Assembly (NCBI GenBank): GCA_950022655.1
Contig: OX465589.1
Coordinates: forward strand, 31,039,970-31,103,969
Reading direction: 5' to 3'
Source: Alentia gelatinosa
Lineage: Eukaryota; Annelida; Polychaeta; Phyllodocida; Polynoidae
DNA: 64,000 nt
Shown here: in pieces, positions 1-9,244 of the stretch
How positions within the stretch are numbered: the first letter of the stretch is position 1
How the letters are laid out: the number at the start of each line of letters is the position of its first letter
Translations under genes and position numbers: made by a program
Notes under the pieces: generated by a model
Seen by the model: the letters and a program-made list of their open reading frames with translations, nothing else
Told to the model about the DNA's origin: nothing
Databases searched by the model: none

Positions 1-76
1 CCCTTTCACTATCTGCGTGCTATTCACTGTGATATGCGGAAAGGAGCAGGGTGCCATTGTCCTAAGGTCTTAGAGG
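1..76 (+). repeat. Dispersed repeat R1, copy A, left part
   Basis: This stretch matches 24208-24285 and, in reverse complement, about 59160-59240. It continues after the provirus at 8022. The shared core includes the words CACTATCTGCGTGCTATTC and GGAGCAGGGTGCCA. It is the left half of an older repeat that was split by the Gypsy insertion. Its start lies outside the window. The nature of R1 is not known; copy B lies inside an element with inverted terminal repeats. Confidence 0.75.
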
Positions 77-350
77 TGTAATAGTTTATATTAAGGAATG
101 TAGTATTCGGTAGTAATATGTAGCAGGCACGTATAATAGTATAGTGATACATTTTAACCAATGAATGGCTTGGTTGCCCTGACCAAGCACGTGTGGGCGG
201 AGTTACAATGATTGACAGCCTATCCGAACCAATGATAAGCTGGTGTTAGATTAGATGTGTGTACTATCCTATATAAGCAATGTGAACGAGATAAAGAACA
301 GACTTGACTGAAACCTGTGTGACGCGTTATTCTATACATAACTAATTACA
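77..350 (+). repeat. 5' LTR
   Basis: It is 274 bp, begins TGTAATAG and ends TTACA, and is identical to 7748-8021. It holds a GC-box-like GTGGGCGGAG, a CCAAT (CGAACCAATG) and a TATATAAG motif, in promoter order. I see no AATAAA in it. Confidence 0.95.
270..277 (+). promoter_or_regulatory. LTR TATA box
   Basis: TATATAAG lies about 75 bp before the LTR end, downstream of GTGGGCGGAG and CCAAT motifs. Transcription would start roughly at 300-305 (inferred from usual spacing). The same motif in the 3' LTR is at about 7941-7948. Confidence 0.65.
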
Positions 351-353
351 AAG

Positions 354-371
354 TGGCGATCTTGCCAGGAT
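354..371 (+). promoter_or_regulatory. Candidate primer-binding site
   Basis: TGGCGATCTTGCCAGGAT begins three bases after the LTR end. It starts with TGG, the complement of a tRNA CCA 3' end. I could not assign the priming tRNA by eye. Confidence 0.6.
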
Positions 372-389
372 ACAAGACCAACCGTCAAG

Positions 390-1538
390 ATGGTAGACCA
401 TCAGAAAACAGCACAGGAGAAATTAGACTTGGCCATAGTCGAGGCCACGAGACGACGACTAGACGTATTCAGCCGGAATATCAAAGTTTCTGATGGAATT
501 GACAGGGCGGAGTTGCGAGACTGGATCAACGGTCTTGATTCAGCCGTGGAGTTGGTGGACCCAGGAGACAAACTTATTATGGAAACAGCAGCCGCAAAGT
601 CAAAAGGGGGACTGTCGAGACAATTGGTGATAATCAAGAACGCCTTCGAGGCCGAACAACCGCCACGACGCTACAACTGGAACAACTTAAAAGAGGCACT
701 ACGGGCACAGTATCTGGGTCCAGCGGAGATCAAGCAGCTGCGTCGCAAGGTGGAGAAAGCACAACAAGGACATTGTGAAACGGTACGTGAGTACAGTGAT
801 CGTTTTGTGGAATGTATGCATAGGGCTTATACCACTGCGGAACAACAGCTAGATTTAATCATGGAGCAAATTAGAGACTTCTACATAGACGGATTGCGTA
901 ACGATGAACTAAAAAAGGCCGTAGGATTCCGACACCCGGACACGTTAAAAGAAGCAATTCAAATAGCAAATCATAACGCCGTTGTGTTAAAGTTAGACGC
1001 CGTTTATGAACTAGAACAAGCAGCCCTACCGCCCCCACCTCCTGCATTATTAGAGGAGTCGGCACAGATGAAAGAGGTGTCGGGAGTGTTAAAATCATTA
1101 GAGCGACAAATGCTAGCGATGGTGACCGAAATGAAGTTGCAGCGGACTGAAAAGAAGACAGCGGAGGTAGCGGCGGTGCAACAACACGAGAAATCAACAC
1201 AACCTACGACTCAAATGCACGCACCGATGCCGACTAATCAGGTGGGAATACAACCCCCATTCTCTTGGCCGCCAATGACGGGAGATACAGGAGGGACGAA
1301 TGTGTTCTACATGCAAGCGGCGGCACAAAACACGTCACGAGGGCGCGGTAGAGGACGAGGACGAGGTCGAGGAAACGCAAACTCTGGCTCGTATTCCTCT
1401 ATACAATGTTATGAATGTCATGGATATGGGCATGTGGCCCGTAACTGCTATAACAGGACAAGTGCGAATCAAACTAACAGCCAACAGTACTACCACGACA
1501 ACAATCAGCACTACCAACAAAATGACCAGGGAAACTAA
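390..1538 (+). CDS. gag: Gag polyprotein of the Gypsy element
   Basis: This 382-residue protein starts at an ATG 39 bases past the LTR. The N-terminal two-thirds is largely charged and helical in look, as in retrotransposon capsid regions. A proline run is near residues 213-218. An RG-repeat basic stretch (about 316-330) precedes a single CCHC zinc knuckle at residues 340-353, spaced C-X2-C-X4-H-X4-C (CYECHGYGHVARNC). Such knuckles bind the packaged RNA. The last residues are rich in Asn, Gln and Tyr. The gene ends at TAA 1536-1538, directly after a slippery heptamer, so a fraction of ribosomes should shift into pol. Gag should assemble the virus-like particle in the cytoplasm. No damage is visible. 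Confidence 0.93.
   Translation: MVDHQKTAQEKLDLAIVEATRRRLDVFSRNIKVSDGIDRAELRDWINGLDSAVELVDPGDKLIMETAAAKSKGGLSRQLVIIKNAFEAEQPPRRYNWNNLKEALRAQYLGPAEIKQLRRKVEKAQQGHCETVREYSDRFVECMHRAYTTAEQQLDLIMEQIRDFYIDGLRNDELKKAVGFRHPDTLKEAIQIANHNAVVLKLDAVYELEQAALPPPPPALLEESAQMKEVSGVLKSLERQMLAMVTEMKLQRTEKKTAEVAAVQQHEKSTQPTTQMHAPMPTNQVGIQPPFSWPPMTGDTGGTNVFYMQAAAQNTSRGRGRGRGRGRGNANSGSYSSIQCYECHGYGHVARNCYNRTSANQTNSQQYYHDNNQHYQQNDQGN
1529..1535 (+). promoter_or_regulatory. -1 ribosomal frameshift site GGGAAAC
   Basis: In the gag frame the bases read G GGA AAC TAA, the canonical X XXY YYZ form. The pol frame is exactly the -1 frame and is closed upstream by TGA at 1523-1525, so the frames overlap only over 1526-1538. 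The same heptamer is known from retroviral gag-pro junctions. A GC-rich stretch follows (CCGCGTC, GACGG); I could not confirm a pseudoknot. Confidence 0.8.
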
Positions 1539-4500
1539 TCGCCGCGTCAGACGGTAGGGTGTGTGTAACAATACAACAGGGCGATATTGAACTACACACT
1601 CTAATAGATTCTGGCGCGTCGCGCTCGCTAATCAACAAAAGACGGTGGGAACAACTGTGTATGCAAAGCGGACGTCCCATGGTATTGATGCCAGGAGTGA
1701 CTCTCCGATCATTGTCGGGACATACGCTGCAAACTGAGGGCGTGAGTGTAGTCAAAGTTTGGGATAAGGAATTGACTGTGCATGTGTGCAACGAATTACA
1801 CCACGATCTATTGATGGGTATAGACGCCATGGAGGTACTGGACTGCCAATTAAATTGTACAAGGAAAACCGTTTCTTTGGCTAACCAACACTTTAAATAT
1901 GGAGTTTGTGATGAAGTAGATAAAGAGATGGCAGGGGCACACTGCGAGATGGATCACTGGGCGGAAAAATACCCCGCGGTCTTCGCCACCAACAATGTTC
2001 CCCTCAACACCGCACCGGAAATACGAATGCACATTGATGTAAGTAACCACCCACCCATAAAACAAAGACCGTACCGTATACCACTGTCATTACGTGATAA
2101 AGTAAAAAACGAGATTGACAACTTGTTGGAGGCGGGGGTGATAACGCCAAGTGCCAGCCCTTGGTCGTCTCCCTTATTGATAGTGCCTAAAGCAGATGGA
2201 GGAATTAGATGTTGCGTGGATTACAGAAAGATTAACAACTTGTGCAAAAAAGACGCTTACCCAATACCGCATATTCAAGATATATTCGATGCGTTGGCGG
2301 GAGCCAATACATTCTCTGTGATAGACTTGAAGAATGCGTATTACCAAATAGAAGTGACACCCGAAACAAGAGAAATAACTGCTTTTGCCACGCCGAATGG
2401 GCTCTACGAGTTTCTGCAAATGCCTCAAGGTTATTGTAATAGCCCGGCGGTGTGGCAGAGATACATCAATATGGTATTGGCGCCATTGCTAGGAAAGACA
2501 GTGTTGGTGTACCTCGATGACATCATCATCTACTCGAAAAACCCCGAACAACACACTCAACACCTTGAAGAGGTATTCGAATTGCTAAATCAACATCATC
2601 TGACAATAAACCAAAAGAAATGCAAACTACGCCAAACAGAAGTAAAGTTGCTCGGATACATTGTAGGACAAAGAGGTATCCGGGCTGACCCCAAGAAAGT
2701 AGAGGCCATACAAGACATGGCGCCTCCGAGAAACGTCAAAGAGGTCCAAAGATTCTTGGGAATGGCCGGTTATTATCGGCAATGCATACCCCGATTCTCT
2801 GACCTATCATACCCGCTAGTACAACTCACGAAGAAAGACACTCCTTTTGAATGGACGATGGAGAAACAAGAAGCTTGGATACAATTACGCAACGCTTTGA
2901 CCTCTGAAAGAGTTATGGCGTTCCCTGATGCGAACCGTCCATACAAGCTGTATGTGGACGCAAGCATGGGATGCGTGGGCGGAATACTAACTCAACAAGA
3001 TTCTCAAGGTCTGGAGCGCCCTATACAATATGTGTCTAAACAGCTCAACGAAACACAGAGAAAGTGGGCCACAATCGAAAAGGAGGCCTACGCTATCGTG
3101 TACTCGCTCCAGAAACTTCACCCGTATCTGCATGGCGCCAACTTTATCATACTCACGGACCACATGCCTTTAAAGTCTTTATTTTTACAAGAAGTAAAGA
3201 ACTCGAAGATTCAAAGATGGGCCGTATTACTTGCAGAATACGGAGCGCCGATTGAGTACCGTAAAGGATCACAGAATGTAAGGGCGGACATGTTATCGCG
3301 GTTACCACCAAAGCTCACCGATAAAGGCGATGACATGACGACAACCCCAGAGATAGGAGCCGCGAATATAATATCATCAGAGACCGCGCTACTTGAAGCA
3401 GCCTCCGTTATGACCACTGATCATCCTGTGACAACCAGCCTAACCGCGACAAACAAACCCGAGGAACCCTGGACGGACCCTTATCTGGACAAAAATGAAC
3501 TAATACGGGAACAAATCCACTTGCCACAATATCGAAGCGGCTTGCGAGAAGAGGATGAGTACTTAGTGGATAACGGCGTGCTCTACACCATGAGAATCAT
3601 CAAAGGGACCTCGTATCCGCGAATAGTGGTCCCTGCTCACATGGCTGACAACCTAGTAAAAAAGATACATCAGGAATTAGGGCATCAACGGATGAACAAA
3701 GTATATGATCGAGTAGCAACGCGTTACAAATGGCCGGGAATGAAAAAGCAAATAAGGAATATCCTACAAGCATGTCCCACCTGCTTACTTTACCGTCCGG
3801 TGAAAACGTACCCCCCCATTCAACCACTCCCCGTGCCCACAACCCCAAATGAAATACTGGGGATAGACCTTATTGGTCCACTACCAGAAAGCCATAGGGG
3901 GAACCGTTTCGCTATCGTGTGCATAGATCACTGCACGGGATGGGCAGAAGTGGTGCCAATAAAAGACAAGAAAGCAACAGGTATCATCAACTTTTTGGAA
4001 GAAACATGGATTCCACGCCATGGTCCTCCATCCATCATAATTTCAGACAGAGGAAAAGAGTTTGCTAATGCGGCCGCAAGACAGTTAGCCGAAAAGTATA
4101 ACATCCAATGGAGGTTAACCACATCCTACCACCCCCAGTCAAATTCAAAGACAGAACGACTAAATGGGACCTTAAAGGGAATGTTAAGCAAATTAGTAAA
4201 TGGACAAGTTCATCAGTGGGAAAAACATCTACCAACGGCCTTGTGGGCCTACAGGTCATCGATGTCCACAGTAACCGGATTCTCGCCGTACTTCCTTCAC
4301 CATGGAAGAGATCCACCACTGATCGACACCCACAGACAACGAATACCTCCAGGCGAAGAACTGAAGGTATTAAAAGATCAGATCGAACAAAGGGAAAAAG
4401 CCTTAATGGACGCACAACGCAAAACAAGGCAATTGCAAGAGGTAAATAAAATAAGGCTAGATCAAAGGAAACCCGCGCCTAACTACGAAATTGGCCAAGA

Positions 4501-5740
4501 AGTGTTGCTTCAGAACATGACCCGGACTACCTTCCAAGCGCCCTATATTCATGGTTACATCATCGAAGAGGTTCATCAAGGAGTAGCTAAAATACTCCAC
4601 TACAACGGTAAAAGCATGAAAGTCAACATGAACCGATTGAAACTAGTCCCAAAAAACATCACGTACTGGCCAGTAGACCACAAAAAACCGGTAACAATAC
4701 AAGGCGAAAATAAGCTGCCCCAAACTATACACACTACGCGGGCCAATACCACTCATCAAGCAGCAAATCCAGATAAGCAAAGCCCTAACGTCACGACTGA
4801 CAACGACACAAAGACACCGAAGATATCCGCCGATAACGCAGCAGATAAATGTAACGATCAAAAACGTGGATTACACCCCGCGGATATCTACGAGCGACTG
4901 CCAACAGGGATTATAAACGATAGCCGCTATGTGGGATCCAAAACAAAGACAGTATCAAGTGGAGGGCCTTCGGCCCGTACCCTAAAGCGACGACATGCCA
5001 GACAACAGCAATATAATCGTTGGAAAACAAAGACGGTCGAACTCACACCTACACGATCATTATCTTCCCACCGGTCGCCACTCCTGCCATCGAGTAATGA
5101 TTGTATACCGGATAAAAACGAAACAAAGGGGTCCTCGTCGATAGCAGACAGGCCGCTATCAGGACACTCTGAGATACAGAGCTTACCACTACGAGCCCCG
5201 TCGACACCTGACCCGTCACTATCAGACCACACGGAGATAGAAGATTGGCCACTCCAACCGTTATCACCTGTCCCCTCGCTATCGCCCCCGCCACCAGACA
5301 ATACTGACGCAACAAGCCATATGGACTCAACAACCGGCGCCAGCCCTTGTAGTCTATACACAAACGATAACAACCAGCTGGCGGCAAGCGACGACGGCCC
5401 CGATAACGACAACATTGATAACAATAAACACGGACCGCCCAACCTAGCCGTTTCGCCAGGTCAAGTACCTCGGATAACGAGAGGGTCAAGCGGAACATCA
5501 GAGTCGGTTATCTCCCCCATAAATACAGAACACGCCAGTAATACCGCATCACTAGGCGACGCAACAGACAGCGAGACTACGACAAGTGAGACTACGACGA
5601 GCCAACCACGTGCAACCAACAGCACCATCCTCTCGTACCAAAAGACAAGAGCTCAAACTCGATCGGCCAAAGGACTACCATCCACCTCAAGCATTAATTA
5701 CAAGGAGTGGAGTTCTACGGATTCTGCAAGCTCAAAATGA
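1532..5740 (+). CDS. pol: Pol polyprotein: protease, reverse transcriptase, RNase H, integrase
   Basis: Pol is expressed as a -1 frameshift extension of Gag; the frame has no early ATG, so the start given is the first shifted codon. Counting residues from the GTG codon at 1559, the order is: aspartic protease with DSGA at 17-20; reverse transcriptase at about 180-400 with the catalytic YLDD at 318-321; RNase H with acidic residues D467, E509 and D534; and integrase with an HHCC zinc-binding domain (H704, H709, C739, C742) and catalytic D770, D830, E866, giving a D-D-35-E spacing. A region like a GPY/F or chromodomain-position module follows to about 1030. The last 360 residues form a Ser/Thr/Pro/Asp-rich, apparently disordered tail with no motif I recognise, longer than usual. 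All catalytic residues are present. The stop TGA (5738-5740) overlaps the env ATG. The protein would copy the RNA genome and insert the cDNA into host DNA. Confidence 0.94.
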   Translation, partial: KLIAASDGRVCVTIQQGDIELHTLIDSGASRSLINKRRWEQLCMQSGRPMVLMPGVTLRSLSGHTLQTEGVSVVKVWDKELTVHVCNELHHDLLMGIDAMEVLDCQLNCTRKTVSLANQHFKYGVCDEVDKEMAGAHCEMDHWAEKYPAVFATNNVPLNTAPEIRMHIDVSNHPPIKQRPYRIPLSLRDKVKNEIDNLLEAGVITPSASPWSSPLLIVPKADGGIRCCVDYRKINNLCKKDAYPIPHIQDIFDALAGANTFSVIDLKNAYYQIEVTPETREITAFATPNGLYEFLQMPQGYCNSPAVWQRYINMVLAPLLGKTVLVYLDDIIIYSKNPEQHTQHLEEVFELLNQHHLTINQKKCKLRQTEVKLLGYIVGQRGIRADPKKVEAIQDMAPPRNVKEVQRFLGMAGYYRQCIPRFSDLSYPLVQLTKKDTPFEWTMEKQEAWIQLRNALTSERVMAFPDANRPYKLYVDASMGCVGGILTQQDSQGLERPIQYVSKQLNETQRKWATIEKEAYAIVYSLQKLHPYLHGANFIILTDHMPLKSLFLQEVKNSKIQRWAVLLAEYGAPIEYRKGSQNVRADMLSRLPPKLTDKGDDMTTTPEIGAANIISSETALLEAASVMTTDHPVTTSLTATNKPEEPWTDPYLDKNELIREQIHLPQYRSGLREEDEYLVDNGVLYTMRIIKGTSYPRIVVPAHMADNLVKKIHQELGHQRMNKVYDRVATRYKWPGMKKQIRNILQACPTCLLYRPVKTYPPIQPLPVPTTPNEILGIDLIGPLPESHRGNRFAIVCIDHCTGWAEVVPIKDKKATGIINFLEETWIPRHGPPSIIISDRGKEFANAAARQLAEKYNIQWRLTTSYHPQSNSKTERLNGTLKGMLSKLVNGQVHQWEKHLPTALWAYRSSMSTVTGFSPYFLHHGRDPPLIDTHRQRIPPGEELKVLKDQIEQREKALMDAQRKTRQLQEVNKIRLDQRKPAPNYEIGQEVLLQNMTRTTFQAPYIHGYIIEEVHQGVAKILHYNGKSMKVNMNRLKLVPKNITYWPVDHKKPVTIQGENKLPQTIHTTRANTTHQAANPDKQSPNVTTDNDTKTPKISADNAADKCNDQKRGLHPADIYERLPTGIINDSRYVGSKTKTVSSGGPSARTLKRRHARQQQYNRWKTKTVELTPTRSLSSHRSPLLPSSNDCIPDKNETKGSSSIADRPLSGHSEIQSLPLRAPSTPDPSLSDHTEIEDWPLQPLSPVPSLSPPPPDNTDATSHMDSTTGASPCSLYTNDNNQLAASDDGPDNDNIDNNKHGPPNLAVSPGQVPRITRGSSGTSESVISPINTEHASNTASLGDATDSETTTSETTTSQPRATNSTILSYQKTRAQTRSAKGLPSTSSINYKEWSSTDSASSK

Positions 5741-7572
5741 GTAAGTGGTGGTTTACATATGTAGCGACCATAGGGTTCACCATGTTCGCAATCCTTGAAT
5801 CCTCGCCCTTACTATACGAAGATGGTGTGTTAATAACGAAACAGGGAGATACGAGAGTTGTTTCAGCCTTATGGACAGTAGTCGTCACGTTAAATTCTCC
5901 AGCCATCCCCGACCTCTCCATATACGAAGAACAATTAAGTGCTTACAAGAATCAATCGATAGGACAAATTGACAGCGGAACGATGGCAGTATGGGAATTA
6001 AGGACGCAACAAATACTGCGCACTCTTCGAATGGGACAAGAACAAGTTGAAGAAGAAATCGATGCCAGTGTACGCACCAAAAGAGGACTACGCTCTATCT
6101 TGGGAGAATTGGCCAAAGCTTGTTTTGGAGTGGCCACGAACAATGAAGTAGAATCGCTATCCAAACACGTATACATCTTACAGACACAAGTACAACGCCT
6201 AAATCAACACGATGCTCAACTGTTATCGCTATTAGATATCACCAAACAATATGGAGAGAGAACACGGCAGGAAGTAGTTGCGTTACAACGACACACCAAC
6301 CAGCTACAAAACATAGTACAACAAATCAACCGGCAAGTAGAAGATCATATCTATGCTATTCAAGTTTTACAACTACAGAACATTGTGTCTCAAGTGCTTA
6401 CAATAATGGAAATGTCTGTCAGCCATTTCTCAAGAGCGGTCGACTTGTTTCACCAGCAATTTGTCCAACTTGAAAGGGGCCAGTTGTCAAGGGACATATT
6501 ATATACAAATGAACTTCGTTCAATCTTAAGGGAACTGGAAAAGCAAGGACACTCGGTTATGCCCATCACGTGGTATTATCAAAATGTACAGATAGAATCC
6601 ATGTGGTCTCATAAAACGCAGTTGGCCTACAAAATACTTATTCCAGCGGTAAACAAAGAAGTATACATCACATATCGATTGCAGTATTTCCCAGTCATGT
6701 TCGCAAACAATCTCACACGTTTGGTTAAAGGAAAAGAGAAAGTGGCCATTTCCTCACAATCGTCGGCATCCTTTATACCGTCTGAACAATCGTGTGTGGG
6801 GTCTCGACCTGTGGTCTGTCTACCCATGGTTCAACACACAGCTCCCTCGTGTGAATCGCAGCTGGTAGCCGGAGAAGGAGGACACCGGTGCAACATATCC
6901 ATACAACCCAAGCCAATAGTGCATTCGGAAATAATACGAGAATTAGGACAACCCTTCTTGGTAACAATAGTACCCTATGCGGATATATCAATTACACATC
7001 GTTGTGTGGGGGTCACTCCAAGAAAAGAGAAAATAACACAAATAACTCAGGTGGTAATACAGGAAAAGTGTGCTTTAGAATCAAAAGACTGGAGAATAAA
7101 GGGAGTAGATGTAGGATTTCGGCGGGTTAACATACAAATCCCTACCCCCCTAACCTTACCAGCGATCAATTTCAAATGGCCAAAACATGTCAACTACGAA
7201 ATCGAAGGAGACCTAAAGAAACTGGGCAAGCTGATAGTGGCAATAACGGACATACCAATGTGGGAACAGAAAACGGCACCCGAATTCAGCATACTTCCAC
7301 AATTGGCTGTCTCAGGCTTATCAGTAGGAATTGGAGATTTTGTATTAATTATGGTGGTAGCGTGTAGTATCGTAGTTTATGTGAAACGCACCTATGTGTA
7401 CAAAGTGCTAAGATCAACGCTCGACACGGCAGGACTTACTGATAAAGGCAAAAACAACGAATCCACCCCAATGGTACCATTGGAAACCCACAATTTCTTA
7501 ATGTCGGCGAACACCAGAGCGGCTACTCTGTATCCAGAACTGACGGATGTTAGCACCAACGACGGCAAATGA
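5737..7572 (+). CDS. env: Envelope fusion protein, baculovirus-F/errantivirus type
   Basis: The frame is open from 5707, but the first ATG is at 5737, overlapping the pol stop as ATGA, so I chose it; the protein is then 611 residues. The N-terminus has a hydrophobic signal-like stretch. A furin-type site RTKR sits at residues 113-116, followed at once by GLRSILGELAKACFGV, which resembles the fusion-peptide region of baculovirus F and Drosophila gypsy Env. A long heptad-like, Gln/Leu-rich region with coiled-coil character follows. A Cys-bearing ectodomain leads to a transmembrane helix at about 533-553, a basic KR stop-transfer and a cytoplasmic tail of about 58 residues. This is a class I-like viral fusion protein layout. 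In insect relatives Env comes from a spliced RNA; here splicing or re-initiation at ATGA are both possible. No break is visible. Confidence 0.9.
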   Translation: MSKWWFTYVATIGFTMFAILESSPLLYEDGVLITKQGDTRVVSALWTVVVTLNSPAIPDLSIYEEQLSAYKNQSIGQIDSGTMAVWELRTQQILRTLRMGQEQVEEEIDASVRTKRGLRSILGELAKACFGVATNNEVESLSKHVYILQTQVQRLNQHDAQLLSLLDITKQYGERTRQEVVALQRHTNQLQNIVQQINRQVEDHIYAIQVLQLQNIVSQVLTIMEMSVSHFSRAVDLFHQQFVQLERGQLSRDILYTNELRSILRELEKQGHSVMPITWYYQNVQIESMWSHKTQLAYKILIPAVNKEVYITYRLQYFPVMFANNLTRLVKGKEKVAISSQSSASFIPSEQSCVGSRPVVCLPMVQHTAPSCESQLVAGEGGHRCNISIQPKPIVHSEIIRELGQPFLVTIVPYADISITHRCVGVTPRKEKITQITQVVIQEKCALESKDWRIKGVDVGFRRVNIQIPTPLTLPAINFKWPKHVNYEIEGDLKKLGKLIVAITDIPMWEQKTAPEFSILPQLAVSGLSVGIGDFVLIMVVACSIVVYVKRTYVYKVLRSTLDTAGLTDKGKNNESTPMVPLETHNFLMSANTRAATLYPELTDVSTNDGK

Positions 7573-7731
7573 CAATGGGAACTGTGTTATAAATTGTGTA
7601 ACGAATTTGACAAGTAGTAAAAGGAATACTACCCTTACGATAAAAACATAAAATCCTCAGGTATAAATGATCGTAATTATCAATTGCTCTAATTATATTA
7701 CAAACCACCGGATAATGTCTTTTCCTTTTAT

Positions 7732-7747
7732 AGAAAGGGGAGGAATG
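7732..7747 (+). promoter_or_regulatory. Polypurine tract
   Basis: AGAAAGGGGAGGAATG lies directly before the 3' LTR and would prime plus-strand DNA. The 159 bases between env and this tract (7573-7731) are AT-rich and hold no gene. Confidence 0.8.
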
Positions 7748-8021
7748 TGTAATAGTTTATATTAAGGAATGTAGTATTCGGTAGTAATATGTAGCAGGCA
7801 CGTATAATAGTATAGTGATACATTTTAACCAATGAATGGCTTGGTTGCCCTGACCAAGCACGTGTGGGCGGAGTTACAATGATTGACAGCCTATCCGAAC
7901 CAATGATAAGCTGGTGTTAGATTAGATGTGTGTACTATCCTATATAAGCAATGTGAACGAGATAAAGAACAGACTTGACTGAAACCTGTGTGACGCGTTA
8001 TTCTATACATAACTAATTACA
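7748..8021 (+). repeat. 3' LTR
   Basis: It is identical to 77-350 and followed by the GAGG target duplicate at 8022-8025. Confidence 0.95.
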
Positions 8022-8310
8022 GAGGCATATCCATCTGACCATGACCAATCACTACAGACCGAAATACCCCAAAATCACTGGTGCTTGATATATTTGGATC
8101 CTAGACTCAGCCAGTTGCAGACTTAGCAAGTTGCCTGGGTGCAAGTGTGTTTGAGGAAACTATCCATATACGGAATGTAACTCAAACCTTTTAATCACTA
8201 TTCATTTATAATTGTAAGCTCATTCATCAATGATGAACATATAATTTTCTCCTAGTCTCTATAGTATGGTTTTTGAAAACAGAAGTAATTCCGTCAGATA
8301 ATTGGTAACG
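8022..8310 (+). repeat. Dispersed repeat R1, copy A, right part
   Basis: It aligns with 24290-24520 and with the reverse complement of about 58905-59155. Shared words include TGACCATGACCAATCACT and GCTTGATATATTTGGATCC. It continues the repeat interrupted by the provirus. Confidence 0.75.
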
Positions 8311-9240
8311 AAGGATATCCAACATGTGCCTTGGTTTCCTATCAGAACAAGCCCGAATCCCTAAATCGAGAAACAATAGAAATCTAAAGCGCATTCTGAA
8401 CTCCCCAAACAGACTGTTTTATGATCGAAAACCAATGACGGGTCTGCGTTGGAGGATATGAAGGCTCTACTTTACGCGGCATATCGTCATCATGTCTAAG
8501 TGCCGGCCCTTCTCAGCCATTACCACAACAACCCGACTGTAAACAAACAATCGAGCTGGGTCGGGATAGGGTGACGGGTCTGCCAGGCAGGGCGGGCTGA
8601 GAAAACAAACACAACCCAATAAAAACCGTCTGCAGCTTTATACACGTGTTGTCGAGTTGAGACCATCGCTCGTCCAAACACTGCGCAGTATGGCCTCACT
8701 CACTGCTACCACACAATAGACCACTTTCAGGTGATGTCAGGCTCCGCCATGTTGGATACCACCGTGTCTCAGGGGTATGATTGACTTTCGACCTTTGCGC
8801 GCAGTGAGTAAGTGAAAAATGCCGATAATCTTATCTAAGTACTGTCAATAGGGTGTTTTCCGCCGGTCTTATTCTACATTACTATGTCTTATTCTGGATC
8901 TCTGGAACCCCTCCCAGCACTCTGTCTGCTCGGTGGTCTTCATCATGTCAGTGTCAAGCACGGAGTCGGGGTCTGTTTTACAAGGGGTCTATAGGCCATT
9001 TTCCATTGTCAAATGAAAACGGCACCGATTATTTGAGATTTCCTAAAAGTCTGTCGGTGGTGCCGCCTGCACAATAGTAAGGATGTTTCTCCTGCATTCT
9101 ACCTGTGAATTGAAAGCACTGAAGGTGGTAGACAATTTGCTGACTGACTCCATACACCAAACCGACCTGGCCTTCAGTTCTTTGTCAACATCTACCGACC
9201 ACCCTGCCACCCAGCCGCCTGTCTCGCACATGAATGTTTT
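8311..9240. other. Non-coding stretch, no gene seen
   Basis: I see no motif-bearing frame or strong repeat structure. Short open frames here have no recognisable domain. Confidence 0.5.
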
Positions 9241-9244
9241 TAGT

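Larger units (their letters stand above)
77..8021 (+). mobile_element. Complete Ty3/Gypsy env-bearing LTR retrotransposon (errantivirus-like provirus)
   Basis: The element is 7945 bp, bounded by two 274-bp LTRs (77-350 and 7748-8021) that read as identical over their full length and begin TG and end CA. A 4-bp target duplication, GAGG, sits at 73-76 and 8022-8025. Inside, in order, are a primer-binding site, gag, pol (protease, RT, RNase H, integrase), env and a polypurine tract. The integrase lies after RNase H, which is the Ty3/Gypsy order. The three reading frames are open with no visible stop or frameshift other than the programmed gag/pol frame change. Identical LTRs and intact genes mean a recent insertion, possibly from a still active copy. 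The env gene, the 4-bp duplication and the gag/pol arrangement are those of insect errantiviruses, but the host here does not look like an insect. Confidence 0.95.
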
